A stretch of DNA of 64,000 nucleotides from Rhizobiales bacterium 2SD (GTDB taxonomy: Bacteria > Pseudomonadota > Alphaproteobacteria > Rhizobiales > Beijerinckiaceae). Position numbers and translations under genes: made by a program. Shown one piece after another: positions 17,809 to 27,225 of this stretch. Under the pieces are notes generated by a model. It was given only the letters and a program-made list of their open reading frames with translations. It made no database searches and was not told where the DNA came from. The stretch is from positions 434,001-498,000 of the forward strand of contig SCMY01000002.1 of assembly GCA_005502805.1 (NCBI GenBank). The letters are read 5' to 3'. Numbering within the stretch: position 1 is the first letter of the stretch; each line of letters starts with the position of its first letter.

Positions 17809-19812
17809 TCAGCCGTTGTGACGCTTGATCGCAGCCTCGGCCACCGCCTCCGGCGTGATGCCGAAATGCTTGTAGACCTCCTTGTAGGGCGCGCTCGCGC
17901 CGAAGGAGGACATCCCGACGAAGCCGCCATCGGCGCCGATCACGCCATCCCAGCCGAAGCGCACGGCCGCTTCGACCGCGATCTTGATCGGGGCGTCGCC
18001 GATGATCGCAGCTTTGGTCGCCTCGTCCTGTTCCAGCAGCGCTTCGAGCGAGGGCACCGAGACGACGCGGGCGCGAATGCCCTTGTCGGCCAGGAGCTTG
18101 CGGGCAGCGACCGCGATCTCGACCTCGGAGCCAGAGGCGAAGAGCGAGACCTGCGCCTTGCCACCCTCGGCCGCCAGCAATTCATAGGCGCCCTTGGCCG
18201 AACGGTTCGTCGCGGTGCCATCGGTGCGGACCGGCGCCAGGTTCTGGCGCGACAGAGCGAGCACGGTCGGTCCCTCGGTGCGCTCCAGTGCGATCTGCCA
18301 GGCCTCGGCCGTCTCGATCGCATCGGCGGGTCGCAGCACGCGCATGTTCGGCATGGCACGCAAGCTGGCGATCTGCTCGACCGGCTGGTGGGTCGGGCCG
18401 TCCTCGCCAAGGCCGATCGAATCATGGGTCATGACGTAGACAACCGGCAACCCCATCAGCGCGGCCAGCCGCATCGACGGGCGGGCGTAGTCGGCGAAGA
18501 CCAGGAAGGTCCCGCCGGCGGTGCGGAAGCCGCCATGCAGGGTGATGCCATTCATCGCCGCGGCCATGCCGTGCTCGCGGATACCGTAGCGGACATAGCG
18601 GCCCTTCGGCGTCTTCGGCGTGAAGTCCTCGAAGCCCTTGGCGCGGGTGTTGTTCGACGGCGTCAGATCGGCCGAGCCCGAGACCAGCTCCGGCATCACC
18701 GGCACGATGACATCGAGCGCCAGTTCGGAGGCCTTGCGGGTCGCGACGGTGACAGGATTGGCGGCCAGCGCCTTCTTGTGAGCGACGAGGGTCTTGGCGA
18801 GCTTGGCCGGCACCACATGGGCGAGGCGACGCTCGAACTCGGCGCGCTTGCGCCCCGACGTCGCCGCCAGCCGCTCGTTCCAGGCCTTACGCTCGGCGAA
18901 GCCGGTGGCGCCGAAGCCGCGCCAGGCCTTGAGCACGTCGGCCGCAACCTCGAACGGCCCGCCGGTGATGCCGAGCGCCTTCTTGGCGGCGGCGAGTTCC
19001 TCGGCGCCAAGCGGCTCGCCATGCGCCTTGGAAGTGCCGGCCTTCTTCGGCGCGCCGAAGCCGATCACGGTCTTGCAGGCGATCAGCGTCGGCTTGTTCG
19101 ACTTCTGGGCGCGGCGGATCGCCGCCTCGATCGCGTCGGGGTCATGCCCGTCGACACGCTCGGCCTTCCAGCCGCAGGCCTTGAAGCGGGCGAGCTGGTC
19201 GACCGAATCGGAGATCGACAGCGGCCCGTCGATCGAGATGCCGTTGTCGTCCCAGAGCACGATCAGCTTGTTCAGCTTCTGATGGCCGGCGAGCGCGATC
19301 GCCTCCTGGCTGATGCCTTCCATCAGGTCGCCGTCGGAGGCCAGCACATAGGTCTTGTGGTCGACCAGCTTCTTGCCGAACTCGGCGGCGAGCATGCGCT
19401 CGGCCATCGCCATGCCGACGGCGGTTGCCAGACCCTGGCCGAGCGGGCCAGTGGTGGTCTCCACGCCGGCGGTCATGAAGTTCTCGGGGTGGCCCGGCGT
19501 CTTCGATTCGAGCTGGCGGAACTTCCTGAGGTCGTCGAGCTCCATGCCGGGCGTGCCGGTGAGATAGAGCAGCGCGTAGATCAGCATCGAGCCATGGCCG
19601 GCCGAGAGCACGAAGCGGTCGCGATCGGGCCAGCGCGGCTCAGCCGCATCGTATTTCAGGATGCGGGTGAACAGCACGGTCGCGACGTCGGCCGCGCCCA
19701 TCGGCAGGCCGGGATGGCCGGACTTGGCCTGCTCGACGCCGTCCATGGCGAGGGAGCGGATGGCGTTGGCGAGCCGCTCGTGCTGGGCGCGGTCGATCGC
19801 GGACGTCGTCAT
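17809..19812 (-). CDS. tkt: Transketolase
   Basis: A 667-residue thiamine-diphosphate enzyme that transfers two-carbon units in the pentose-phosphate pathway and Calvin cycle. The pyrophosphate/metal motif ([14 protein letters not shown]), the [18 protein letters not shown] start and the C-terminal domain ([19 protein letters not shown]) are intact. The ATG at 19812 ([20 protein letters not shown]) matches the family; the open frame to 19971 is untranslated leader. It heads the tkt-gap-...-pgk-...-fba run and is divergent from DUF4164-zapA. Confidence 0.97.
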   Translation of the reverse strand: MTTSAIDRAQHERLANAIRSLAMDGVEQAKSGHPGLPMGAADVATVLFTRILKYDAAEPRWPDRDRFVLSAGHGSMLIYALLYLTGTPGMELDDLRKFRQLESKTPGHPENFMTAGVETTTGPLGQGLATAVGMAMAERMLAAEFGKKLVDHKTYVLASDGDLMEGISQEAIALAGHQKLNKLIVLWDDNGISIDGPLSISDSVDQLARFKACGWKAERVDGHDPDAIEAAIRRAQKSNKPTLIACKTVIGFGAPKKAGTSKAHGEPLGAEELAAAKKALGITGGPFEVAADVLKAWRGFGATGFAERKAWNERLAATSGRKRAEFERRLAHVVPAKLAKTLVAHKKALAANPVTVATRKASELALDVIVPVMPELVSGSADLTPSNNTRAKGFEDFTPKTPKGRYVRYGIREHGMAAAMNGITLHGGFRTAGGTFLVFADYARPSMRLAALMGLPVVYVMTHDSIGLGEDGPTHQPVEQIASLRAMPNMRVLRPADAIETAEAWQIALERTEGPTVLALSRQNLAPVRTDGTATNRSAKGAYELLAAEGGKAQVSLFASGSEVEIAVAARKLLADKGIRARVVSVPSLEALLEQDEATKAAIIGDAPIKIAVEAAVRFGWDGVIGADGGFVGMSSFGASAPYKEVYKHFGITPEAVAEAAIKRHNG

Positions 19813-20069
19813 GGAATCTCTCCGGCGGGGGCGGGAAACAGGGCTCGCGCCGGAGCCGGCCGGCGGCGAGCAGCGAAATCGGAAAAGGTCGCGCGTTCGA
19901 TAGGCCGCCCGCTCAAGCGGAGTCAATTCGCTTGCGGGGACACAGATATCGACTTTTCCCCACGCTTCCATGTGGGCGAGGCAGGCAATGCGCTTTCCAC
20001 GTCCATATTTGTTAAACTAGGCTTCCGAATCGGATGAGCCGGCTCCCGCCGGCACGCAAAGGAAGAAGC

Positions 20070-20378
20070 GTGGCGTCTCCAGCACTGGATCACGCCCTGT
20101 CGCGCCTCGAAGGCGCGCTCGGCCAGCTCGAAGCGGCCGCCCGCAGGCGGCTAGAGGTCGAGCGTGGCCGCGCCAATCTCGAAACCGAACTCACCCTGAT
20201 GCAGGATGATCGGGCCCGTCTGGCGGTCGAGCTCGACGGCGCCATGGCCCGAGTCGGCCAGGTCGAGAGCGTCGCGCAGGAAGTCGACCGCAAGCTCGAC
20301 CGCGCCATGACGGCGCTCGCCGAGGTGATCGCGCGTGTCGAAGCCCAACCCGACGAAGAAGCCGAGCAGGACGCCTGA
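20070..20378 (+). CDS. DUF4164 coiled-coil protein
   Basis: A 102-residue coiled-coil protein (S-R-L-E-G-A-L-G-Q-L-E ... V-E-S-V-A-Q-E-V-D-R-K-L-D-R-A) of the DUF4164 family, which in Hyphomicrobiales directly precedes zapA. A role in division with ZapA is inferred from this placement. The GTG at 20070 has AAGGAAGAAGC before it and fits the family start; an ATG at 20034 adds 12 basic residues. The stop overlaps the zapA ATG by one base (TGATG). The 257-bp region to tkt should hold both divergent promoters; TAAACT at about 20014 is a possible -10. Confidence 0.8.
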   Translation: MASPALDHALSRLEGALGQLEAAARRRLEVERGRANLETELTLMQDDRARLAVELDGAMARVGQVESVAQEVDRKLDRAMTALAEVIARVEAQPDEEAEQDA

Positions 20379-20746
20379 TGCCCCAGGTCAACGTCACCAT
20401 CTCCGGGAAGGCCTACCGCATGGCCTGTGGCGAGGGCGAGGAGCCGCATCTGGAAGCGCTCGCCAGCCTCTATGACGGCAAGATCGAGGAGATGCGCCAG
20501 GCTTTCGGAGAGATCGGTGACATGCGCCTGCACGTCATGGCGGCGCTGATGGTCGCCGACGAGCTCAGCGAGCTGAAGAAGAAGGTCGAGACGCTCGAAG
20601 GCCGGCTGCAGTCGCTGCAGGGCGATGCCGGCTTCGCCGACCAGCGCGCCGGCGAAGTCGAGGAGAAGGCCGCCGCCGCCCTCGTCGCGGCGGCCGAGCG
20701 CATTGAAAGCGTGGCGAAGAGCCTGCTGCCGACGCCCGCCGGATAA
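20378..20746 (+). CDS. zapA: Cell division protein ZapA
   Basis: ZapA bundles FtsZ filaments. The 122-residue product has the ZapA N-terminal domain (VNVTISGKAYRMACGEGEE and a helix with D-x-K-I-x-E-M) and a C-terminal coiled coil (E-L-K-K-K-V-E-T-L-E-G-R-L). It is translationally coupled to DUF4164. In many relatives zapA is followed by 6S RNA and the fau gene; here those two lie 13 kb away and zapA is followed by a converging transporter gene. Confidence 0.92.
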   Translation: MPQVNVTISGKAYRMACGEGEEPHLEALASLYDGKIEEMRQAFGEIGDMRLHVMAALMVADELSELKKKVETLEGRLQSLQGDAGFADQRAGEVEEKAAAALVAAAERIESVAKSLLPTPAG

Positions 20747-20772
20747 GCGGCCTCCACCGCCCTGTCGGAAGA

Positions 20773-20802
20773 CGCCGTCATGGCCGCATGACCATGACGG
20801 CG
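20773..20802. terminator. Hairpin between zapA and solute-binding protein
   Basis: CGCCGTCATGG and CCATGACGGCG form an 11-bp perfect stem with an 8-nt loop between two converging genes. There is no clear U-run on either side, so it may be a rho-independent terminator of weak type or a 3'-end stabiliser. Confidence 0.5.
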
Positions 20803-20807
20803 GAGCC

Positions 20808-21998
20808 TCACTTCGCCCGCTTCGCTCCGACCAGCTCGTCCCATTTCCGGAATGCGACGACCATCTTGTCCGGCTTCAGCGGCAGCTCGATCGGGTTGTT
20901 GGCGATCAGGTCGGCATATTCCGGCCGGCCGAACTCGGCGATGACCTTCTGGCTCGACTCCGGCGCCAGCGAGAGCGGCACGTTCTTCACCGCCGGGCCG
21001 GGGTAGAGATAGCCCTCGTCATAGGAATAGGCCTGCATCTTCGGCGTCAGCACATGCGCCATGATGTCGAGCACGACGGCGAGCCGATCATTGGGCAGGC
21101 CCTTGGGCACGCACATGAAGAAGGCGTCCGAGACCCAGTGGAAGCCCTTCAGCGTCTGGATCTTCGCTTCCTTCGGCACGATGCCGAGCGCGCGCGGGTT
21201 GATGTCCCAGCCGGTGGTGGAGATGATGATGTCGCGCGAGCCGTCGCCGAACTCCTTCATCGTCGCGCCGGTGCCGGCCGGATAGTACTCGATGTACTGG
21301 CCGAGCTCCTGCAGATAGGCCCAGGTCTTGTCCCAGCCACCGACCGGGTCCTGCGGGTCCTTGTCGCCGAGGATATAGGGCAGGCCCATCATGAAGGTGC
21401 GGCCCGGGCCGGAATTCGTCGGGCGGGCATACATGAACTTGTTCGGATTGGCCTTGGCCCAGGCGAGCAGCTCTTCGGCCGTGGTCGGCACGGTCTTGAC
21501 CCGGTCCGGCATGTATTCGAGCAGCGGGCCGGACGGATAATAGTTGACGACGACGCCGAAGCCATCGCCCTGCGCCTTGTGCAGGTTGAGCGCCGCCGGC
21601 TCGTAATTGGCCTCGATGTTCGGGAACTTGTCGGAAAAGTCCGGCAGGATCTTCTGCCAGAGCTTCTGCTCCAGGCCGGCGGCGAGGCCGTCGCTGCCGG
21701 TCAGGATCAGGTCGAGATCGATCTTGCCGGCATCCTGCTGCGCCTTGAGCTTGCTGGCGAGCTCCGGCGCCGGCGCCTTCACGAAGGCGATGCGCGAGAC
21801 CAGCTTGGGATTGGCGGAGCGGTAGTCCTCGAAGGCCTTCTGCATCAGCGCCAGTGCGCCGCCGACATCCATCACGCTGATCACGACCGGGCTGGTCGGC
21901 AATGGCGGCGAGGCGGCGAGCGCCGGCCCGCCCGCTGCGAGTGCCCCCAAGCCGCCGAGCACTGTGCGGCGGTCGATACCCTGAAGCTTCCTGGTCAT
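20808..21998 (-). CDS. Extracellular solute-binding protein, family 1
   Basis: A 396-residue periplasmic binding protein. The N terminus is a twin-arginine-like signal (GIDRRTVLGGLGALAAGGPALA), as common for carbohydrate or polyamine receptors of this group. The body has the usual two-lobe pattern (D-L-I-L-T-G-S-D-G, Y-Y-P-A-G-T-G-A-T-M). No permease or ATPase gene lies nearby, so its ABC partners are elsewhere or it is an orphan. It follows nagA by 39 bp on the same strand; a link to amino-sugar uptake is inferred from that. Confidence 0.82.
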   Translation of the reverse strand: MTRKLQGIDRRTVLGGLGALAAGGPALAASPPLPTSPVVISVMDVGGALALMQKAFEDYRSANPKLVSRIAFVKAPAPELASKLKAQQDAGKIDLDLILTGSDGLAAGLEQKLWQKILPDFSDKFPNIEANYEPAALNLHKAQGDGFGVVVNYYPSGPLLEYMPDRVKTVPTTAEELLAWAKANPNKFMYARPTNSGPGRTFMMGLPYILGDKDPQDPVGGWDKTWAYLQELGQYIEYYPAGTGATMKEFGDGSRDIIISTTGWDINPRALGIVPKEAKIQTLKGFHWVSDAFFMCVPKGLPNDRLAVVLDIMAHVLTPKMQAYSYDEGYLYPGPAVKNVPLSLAPESSQKVIAEFGRPEYADLIANNPIELPLKPDKMVVAFRKWDELVGAKRAK

Positions 21999-22037
21999 TG
22001 CCTTCCCCTCTTGTTGTTGCGCCGTCGATGGCGGCGC

Positions 22038-23060
22038 TCATGCGTCGTAGCGGCGTTCCTGATCGGCGACCCTGGTCCGTCGGACGAAAAGCTCATCCGA
22101 CCATTCGACCTCGCCCTCGGCAAGCACGATGCCATGCGCCTTGAGCGCCGGCCGGATCGCGGCGAGCGCGTGGTCGGAGGCCATGGCGAAGGCCTGCTGC
22201 GGCGTCGCGATGCCCCAGGCGACGACATTGCGCACCGCCTCGTCGAGCAGGAGCGCCGAGCCGGCGAGGCCACCCGTCTCCTCCCGTACCGACCCATCCG
22301 CAGCGCGATCGACGATCATGCCGGCGAAACGATAGCGGCCGACGGGCGCCGCGGCGGCGACGACGGCATCGGTGACCAGGATCGAGCGCTCTAACCCCTT
22401 GGCGCGGATGAGGCTCGCCAGCACCTTGGGGTGGATATGGATGCCGTCGGCGATGAAGCCGGCCATCAGCCGGTCCTCGGAGAGCTGGGCGAAGAGCGCG
22501 TTGGCAAGCTTCGGCATGACTTGCGGCAGGCCGTTGCCGAGATGGGTCGAGAGCGAAAGCCCGGCATCGGCAGCGGCCGCGACCTGATCGAAATCGGCGG
22601 CGGAGTGACCGATGGCGACAATCTTGCCGACGTCGGCCAAAGTCTTGGTCAGAGCGAGCGCTCCTTCGCGCTCGGCGGCGAGCGTCACCATCAGGATCGG
22701 CCGCGACAGGTCGCGCTCGACCTCGGCGATCAGCTCGGGTCTGGCTGCCGTCATCGCCTGCGGCGGATGGCAGCCATGATAGCCCGGCGCCGGGTTCAGG
22801 AACGGGCCTTCGAGATGATAGCCCGGGCACATCAATGGCCCGAGCCGGCTGCCTGTGACCGCGGCGTCGAGCGCGCGGAAACGTTCGACCAGCTCGAGCG
22901 GATGGGCGGTGATGATCGTCGGCAGGCAATGGGTGACGCCGGTCGCCAGCATCGCCTCCAGCGCCCGGTCGAGATCGGCCGCCGTGATCGCCGGATCGTT
23001 GAAGTCGACGCCGGCGAAGCCGTTGACCTGGAGATCGATGAGGCCGGGCGAGATGGGCAT
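22038..23060 (-). CDS. nagA: N-acetylglucosamine-6-phosphate deacetylase, short form
   Basis: An amidohydrolase that deacetylates GlcNAc-6-phosphate. Visible motifs are the start of the barrel (PGLIDLQVNGFAG; Gln replaces the first metal His, as in many NagA), HLEGPFLNPAPGYHGCH with the metal Glu/His, AIGHSAAD, THLGNG and the late LVTDAV with the catalytic Asp. The protein has 340 residues, about 40 fewer than usual, because the N-terminal part of the small beta domain is absent: the frame starts directly at the barrel. No upstream in-frame extension is possible, since nagB ends 7 bp before. The pair is nagB-nagA. Confidence 0.9.
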   Translation of the reverse strand: MPISPGLIDLQVNGFAGVDFNDPAITAADLDRALEAMLATGVTHCLPTIITAHPLELVERFRALDAAVTGSRLGPLMCPGYHLEGPFLNPAPGYHGCHPPQAMTAARPELIAEVERDLSRPILMVTLAAEREGALALTKTLADVGKIVAIGHSAADFDQVAAAADAGLSLSTHLGNGLPQVMPKLANALFAQLSEDRLMAGFIADGIHIHPKVLASLIRAKGLERSILVTDAVVAAAAPVGRYRFAGMIVDRAADGSVREETGGLAGSALLLDEAVRNVVAWGIATPQQAFAMASDHALAAIRPALKAHGIVLAEGEVEWSDELFVRRTRVADQERRYDA

Positions 23061-23066
23061 TGCCGC

Positions 23067-23810
23067 TCAGCCCGTCTTCAGCAGCGAGGCGGCCGGCGGA
23101 TCGAGGAACAGCACCGTGTTGGGATGGCGCTGCAGGATCGAGGCCGGATGCAGCGGCGTGACCTCGCCTTCGAGAGCATCCTTCACCGCCTGCGCCTTGC
23201 GGGCATCCGGCACCGAAAGGACGATCAGTTCGCTCTTCAGGATCTGGCGGATGCTCATCGAGATCGCCTGCTCCGGCACAGCGTCAAAGCTCTCGAACCA
23301 GCCCTCGCCGAACTGCTGGTTGCGGCAGGCCTCGTCGAGCGTGACGACGATATAGGGTTCTTCCGTCTCGAAATCGGCCGGCGGATCGTTGAAGGCGAGA
23401 TGGCAGTTCTCGCCGAAGCCGGCGAAGCAGAGATCGATGCGGCGCCCGGCGATCAGGGCGTTGAGACGCTTCGTCTCGGCAGCGGGATCACCCTCGCCAT
23501 CGACCGGAACGAAGGCCGGCTTGACCGCGAGCGGCGCGAGGAAGCGCTCCTTGAGATAGCCACGGAAGCTCGCCGGATGGCTCTCGGGCAGGCCGACATA
23601 TTCGTCGAGATGGAAGGCGGTGACCTTCGACCAGTCGATGCCCTCGGCGACGACGAGGTTCTGCAGCATCTCGAACTGGCTCGCGCCGGTGGCGACGATG
23701 ATCGTCGCCTGTCCATGGCGGGCGATCGCCGCACGGATCGCCTCGGCGCCGAGCGCCGCGGCCTGCCGGCCGAGCTCGTTCTTGTCGGGGGTGATACGGA
23801 TATCGATCAT
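23067..23810 (-). CDS. nagB: Glucosamine-6-phosphate deaminase
   Basis: A 247-residue NagB that converts glucosamine-6-phosphate to fructose-6-phosphate and ammonia, feeding amino sugars into glycolysis. The family's [10 protein letters not shown] strand with the catalytic Asp and the late [17 protein letters not shown] loop are present. The ATG at 23810 follows AGGAAGCAGC. It is first in a nagB-nagA-solute-binding unit whose upstream region has a GntR-like palindrome. Confidence 0.93.
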   Translation of the reverse strand: MIDIRITPDKNELGRQAAALGAEAIRAAIARHGQATIIVATGASQFEMLQNLVVAEGIDWSKVTAFHLDEYVGLPESHPASFRGYLKERFLAPLAVKPAFVPVDGEGDPAAETKRLNALIAGRRIDLCFAGFGENCHLAFNDPPADFETEEPYIVVTLDEACRNQQFGEGWFESFDAVPEQAISMSIRQILKSELIVLSVPDARKAQAVKDALEGEVTPLHPASILQRHPNTVLFLDPPAASLLKTG

Positions 23811-23846
23811 GCTGCTTCCTGCCTGGTACGGCTACGCGGCCGCTCT

Positions 23847-23866
23847 CTGGCATACTACCATACCAG
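23847..23866. promoter_or_regulatory. GntR-like palindrome upstream of nagB
   Basis: CTGGCAT and ATACCAG are near-perfect arms of a 20-bp palindrome, 37 bp before the nagB start. HutC-subfamily GntR regulators of amino-sugar genes (NagR, DasR) use TGGT/ACCA-type dimer sites, so this is a plausible operator. No GntR gene is in the window. Confidence 0.5.
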
Positions 23867-24138
23867 TTAGCAGCCTAGCACGGGCGCGCGGCGATGCATC
23901 CATCGCAAAGACATGACTTGCCACCCATTTTTGCGGGATTTGCGCGCATAGGTACTCCTGCTGCACCTTCCTACCTGCGGACGTTGTCCCAGAGGGCAGG
24001 ATCGATCCGCCACATGCATCCGGTGCAGGTCTATCAATCCATGGCGGGCCTCGACTGCCCAGCTGTGTTGCCGGAAGACCGGTTCAACGCCGCAATCCTC
24101 TGCCTCCGTTTGCTCCCAGGCCAGCGGGCAGATCTTTC
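23867..24138. other. Divergent intergenic region, nagB / MFS
   Basis: Between nagB and the MFS gene no open frame looks coding and I find no strong hairpin. Its promoters cannot be placed with confidence. Confidence 0.35.
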
Positions 24139-25374
24139 GTGGCGACGAGGCTGGGGGGACCTGGTTTGAAGCTGCCATTATGGGGAAGCGCCCTGAGCGC
24201 GACTCTCCTGGTGCAGGTCGTGAGCTCGCTCGCCGGGGCCGCGATCCCGCTCTTGGGGCCGATCCTGACACTGCGTTGGGGGCTGGCGCCTGAAAACATC
24301 GGCTATGTCTCGGCCGTGGTTTCAGCGGGGATCTGCTGGTTCCTGGCCTGCGGCGGCCCCATGCTCGATCATCACGGCCCCGTGCGCACCTTGCAGTTCG
24401 GCCTGCTCTTCGTCGCCGCCGGCCTGGCGCTTCTGGCACAACCCGTCATCTGGCTCGGTCTCGCCGGCGCATTGCTCGTGGGCCTGGGCCTCGCACCCAA
24501 CACGCCCGCCGGCAGCCAGATCCTGATGCGGACCGCGCCGGCCGAGCATCGCACGCTGATCTTCTCGATCAAGCAGGCGGGCGTGCCGCTCGGCGGAGCC
24601 ATCGCCGGCATCGTCGTCGCCCCGCTGGTCCTGGCGTTCGGCTTTGTCGGCGCTGTCTCGATCCTCGTCGCGGTCATGCTTTTCTGCATGATTACGGTCC
24701 AGGCGTTTCAGCCGCGGCTCGATGCGGAAAAGGGACCGCAGAACAAGGGCTGGGCCCGCCTGTTCCTGTCTCCCTCTTCGCTGGCGAGGGCGGCCCGGGT
24801 CATCAACGCCCACTCGGCTTTGCCGATGCTGACCGCGATTGGCGTGTCCTTCTCGATCACGCAGGCCTGCATCACCTCTTTCACCGCGACCTACATGGTC
24901 GTCCAGCACGGCCAAAGCCTGGCCCAGGCCGGGCTCTATATGTCGGTGCTGCTGGCGACGAGCACGCTCGCCCGCATCTTCTTCGGCTGGCTGGCGGATC
25001 GGCTGGGATCGGGCCTCGTGCTCCTGTCGGCGCTGGCGCTCGGAGCCGGCGCCGCAATCCTGCTGCTGGTGTGGTCAGCCGCGGCAAGCCATTGGCTGGT
25101 CTACGGCTGCATGGCCCTGGTCGGCGCGACATCGATGGGCTGGAACGGCGTCCATATGGCCGAACTCGCACGGGTTTCGCCCGCTGCGCTCATCGGCGAT
25201 GTCACGTCGAGCGCCAGCCTGTTCGGCTTCGTCGGCTCGATCTGCGGTCCGCTGGCGTTCGCGCTGATCGCCAGCCGGACCGGGAGCTTTACCTGGCCCT
25301 TCATCCTCGTCGCCGGCCAGCTGATCGTTTTCGGCGCAGTCGCTCTTGTGATCATGCGCCGATCGCCGGCGTGA
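24139..25374 (+). CDS. MFS transporter
   Basis: A 411-residue 12-helix major-facilitator protein. The loop between helices 2 and 3 (C-G-G-P-M-L-D-H-H-G-P-V-R) and that between 8 and 9 (R-I-F-F-G-W-L-A-D-R-L-G-S-G) are the family's usual motif A positions. Substrate is not predictable. The start is uncertain: GTG at 24139 is taken, while a TTG at 24166 beginning L-K-L-P-L-W is equally possible. It stands alone, upstream of the ArsR pair. Confidence 0.85.
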   Translation: MATRLGGPGLKLPLWGSALSATLLVQVVSSLAGAAIPLLGPILTLRWGLAPENIGYVSAVVSAGICWFLACGGPMLDHHGPVRTLQFGLLFVAAGLALLAQPVIWLGLAGALLVGLGLAPNTPAGSQILMRTAPAEHRTLIFSIKQAGVPLGGAIAGIVVAPLVLAFGFVGAVSILVAVMLFCMITVQAFQPRLDAEKGPQNKGWARLFLSPSSLARAARVINAHSALPMLTAIGVSFSITQACITSFTATYMVVQHGQSLAQAGLYMSVLLATSTLARIFFGWLADRLGSGLVLLSALALGAGAAILLLVWSAAASHWLVYGCMALVGATSMGWNGVHMAELARVSPAALIGDVTSSASLFGFVGSICGPLAFALIASRTGSFTWPFILVAGQLIVFGAVALVIMRRSPA

Positions 25375-25388
25375 TCTGCTCGCAGGAT

Positions 25389-25412
25389 TCATGCAACCAA
25401 TTTATTGCATGA
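25389..25412. promoter_or_regulatory. Inverted repeat upstream of arsR-type gene
   Basis: TCATGCAA (25389-25396) and TTGCATGA (25405-25412) are perfect 8-bp arms with an AT-rich 8-bp spacer, 28 bp before the ArsR start. ArsR-family repressors bind such CAA/TTG-type repeats at their own promoter. Confidence 0.55.
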
Positions 25413-25440
25413 CAACACCCCCCGTGCTAGCAACCTGCCC

Positions 25441-25785
25441 ATGGACTTCGACCGCCTCTTCCGGGCGCTGGCCGATCCGACACGCCGGCGCATGCTGGAC
25501 GAGCTGGCGGAACGGGACGGACAGACGCTGTTCGAACTGCATGTGCGCCTGATCAGCTGGCATGGGGCGAGCCTGTCGCGGCAGGCCCTGTCGAAGCATC
25601 TGCAGGTGCTGGAGGAAGCGGGCCTGCTGCGGACCGAATGGCGCTGGCGCAGCAAGCATCATTTCCTCGAACGCTCGCCGCTGCGCCAGATGTGGGATGT
25701 GTGGATGCGGCCGCTGGCCGAGCCGCCGGAGAAGGAGAGGGCCGATGCCGATCAAGATCGTCGTGACGAGCGTGCTGGTCGATGA
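25441..25785 (+). CDS. ArsR family winged-helix regulator
   Basis: A 114-residue winged-helix regulator: F-R-A-L-A-D-P-T-R-R-R-M-L-D-E-L at the N terminus and the recognition helix S-R-Q-A-L-S-K-H-L-Q-V-L-E-E-A-G-L-L. No cysteine pair for metal binding is visible, so a non-metal signal or none is likely. The ATG at 25441 is preferred to a TTG at 25405 that falls inside the palindrome. The end overlaps the glyoxalase gene by 41 bp, which implies joint expression; ArsR-plus-VOC pairs of this kind are common in Hyphomicrobiales. Confidence 0.88.
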   Translation: MDFDRLFRALADPTRRRMLDELAERDGQTLFELHVRLISWHGASLSRQALSKHLQVLEEAGLLRTEWRWRSKHHFLERSPLRQMWDVWMRPLAEPPEKERADADQDRRDERAGR

Positions 25786-26137
25786 CCAGGAGAAGGCGCT
25801 GCGCTTCTACCGCGACATTCTCGGCTTCGAATTGAAGCACGATATCCCGATGGGCCATCATCGCTGGCTGACCCTGACTTCTCCCGGCGATTCCGATGGC
25901 GTCGAGCTGCTGCTGGAACCGGACGAGCATCCGGCGGCGAAGCCATGGAAGACCGCGCTCGTCGCCGACGGCATCCCGGCGACCTCGTTCGGCGTCGAGG
26001 ACGTTCATGCCGAGCATGCCAGGCTTTCCGCGCTCGGCGTCGCCTTCACCCAGCCGCCGGTCCATCTCGGTCCGGTCACGACAGCGGTCTTCGACGACAG
26101 CTGCGGCAACCTGATCCAGATCGCCCAGCGGCATTGA
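25745..26137 (+). CDS. VOC/glyoxalase-fold protein
   Basis: A 130-residue vicinal-oxygen-chelate protein with both half-barrels: V-D-D-Q-E-K-A-L-R-F-Y-R-D-I-L-G-F-E in the first and F-D-D-S-C-G-N-L-I-Q-I-A in the second, where the last Asp/Asn-Leu-Ile region usually holds the metal ligand Glu; here it is Gln, so catalysis is not assured. Its reading frame begins inside the ArsR gene. It may act in detoxification or antibiotic binding; substrate unknown. Confidence 0.87.
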   Translation: MPIKIVVTSVLVDDQEKALRFYRDILGFELKHDIPMGHHRWLTLTSPGDSDGVELLLEPDEHPAAKPWKTALVADGIPATSFGVEDVHAEHARLSALGVAFTQPPVHLGPVTTAVFDDSCGNLIQIAQRH

Positions 26138-26153
26138 GCGCCGTTAGGCCACC

Positions 26154-27173
26154 TCACCGCTCGGTGATCTTGAACTCGATCCTGCGGTTGCGGCGCCAGG
26201 CGTCGTCGTTGTTGGCGACGTCGAGCGGCTGGAACTCGCCGAAGCCGGTCGCGGCGATGCGGTCGGCCGGGATGCCCTTGCTGACGAGGTATTCGACCAC
26301 GGCGACGGCGCGCGCCGTCGACAGGCTCCAGTTCGACGGGAATTGCGGCGAGCGGATCGGCCGGTTGTCGGTATGGCCGTCGACGCGCAGGATCCAGGGC
26401 AGGTCCGGCGGCATCTCGCGGCCGAGATCGGCGATGATCGCTCCCAGCTTGTCGAGCTCACCGCGGCCATCCGGCTTCAGCACGGCCTGGCCGGCGTCGA
26501 AGAAGACCTCGGACTGGAAGACGAAGCGGTCGCCGACGACGCGGATGTCCGGCCGCGTGCCGAGCACCTGGCGCAGGCGGCCGAAGAAGTCGGAACGATA
26601 GCGCGCCAGCTCCTGCACGCGCTGGGCCAGCGCGACATTGAGGCGCGAGCCGAGCTCGGAGATGCGCGCCTGCGATTCCTTGTCCTTGGCCTCGGCCGCG
26701 CCGATCGCCTCCTCGAGCGCCGCGAGCTGGCGGCGCATGGCGACAATCTGCTGGTTGACCAGCTCGACGGTCGCCTGCGCCTTGGCCGAGAGCTGCTTCT
26801 CGGCGTCGAGCGCCTTCTGCGTGTCGGCGAGTTGGGCGGGCGCGTTGGTGCTGGCAGCGCCGTCGAGCAAGCCCTGGACGCGGGCGCGTTCGGCCTGTTC
26901 GCTGGCGAGCGAGGATTGCAGCAAAGCGAGCGAGTCCTTCGCCTCCTTGCCGCTCGAGCGCTCGAGCGCGAGCAGGTCGCTGAGTTCGGAGATCTGTCGG
27001 TTCAACCGGTCGAGCACTGTGTCGCGGCCGGAAATCTCCTGCGACAGGAAGAACTGGCCGAGGACGAAGACCGAAAGCAGGAAGACGATGCCGATCAGCA
27101 TCGTCGAGAGGGCATCGACGAAGCCCGGCCAGAAATTGACCTCTTCCCGGCGGTGCGCGCGCGATAAGGCCAT
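26154..27173 (-). CDS. MotB/OmpA-like peptidoglycan-binding stator subunit
   Basis: A 339-residue protein with a short cytoplasmic N terminus, one transmembrane helix starting at about residue 17 (GFVDALSTMLIGIVFLLSVF) with the Asp expected for ion conduction in MotB/ZorB-type stators, a long periplasmic coiled coil (about 50-190) and a C-terminal OmpA domain (VDGHTDNRPI, NWSLSTARA, RNRRIEFKI) that binds peptidoglycan. It pairs with the MotA/ExbB-like gene 52 bp upstream. No flagellar, tol or defence gene is adjacent; the role is unknown, perhaps envelope-related. Confidence 0.85.
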   Translation of the reverse strand: MALSRAHRREEVNFWPGFVDALSTMLIGIVFLLSVFVLGQFFLSQEISGRDTVLDRLNRQISELSDLLALERSSGKEAKDSLALLQSSLASEQAERARVQGLLDGAASTNAPAQLADTQKALDAEKQLSAKAQATVELVNQQIVAMRRQLAALEEAIGAAEAKDKESQARISELGSRLNVALAQRVQELARYRSDFFGRLRQVLGTRPDIRVVGDRFVFQSEVFFDAGQAVLKPDGRGELDKLGAIIADLGREMPPDLPWILRVDGHTDNRPIRSPQFPSNWSLSTARAVAVVEYLVSKGIPADRIAATGFGEFQPLDVANNDDAWRRNRRIEFKITER

Positions 27174-27225
27174 GGTCAGCGCTCCTTGCGATCAGCGCTT
27201 GCGATGCCGGAGCACCTTGGCAGCG

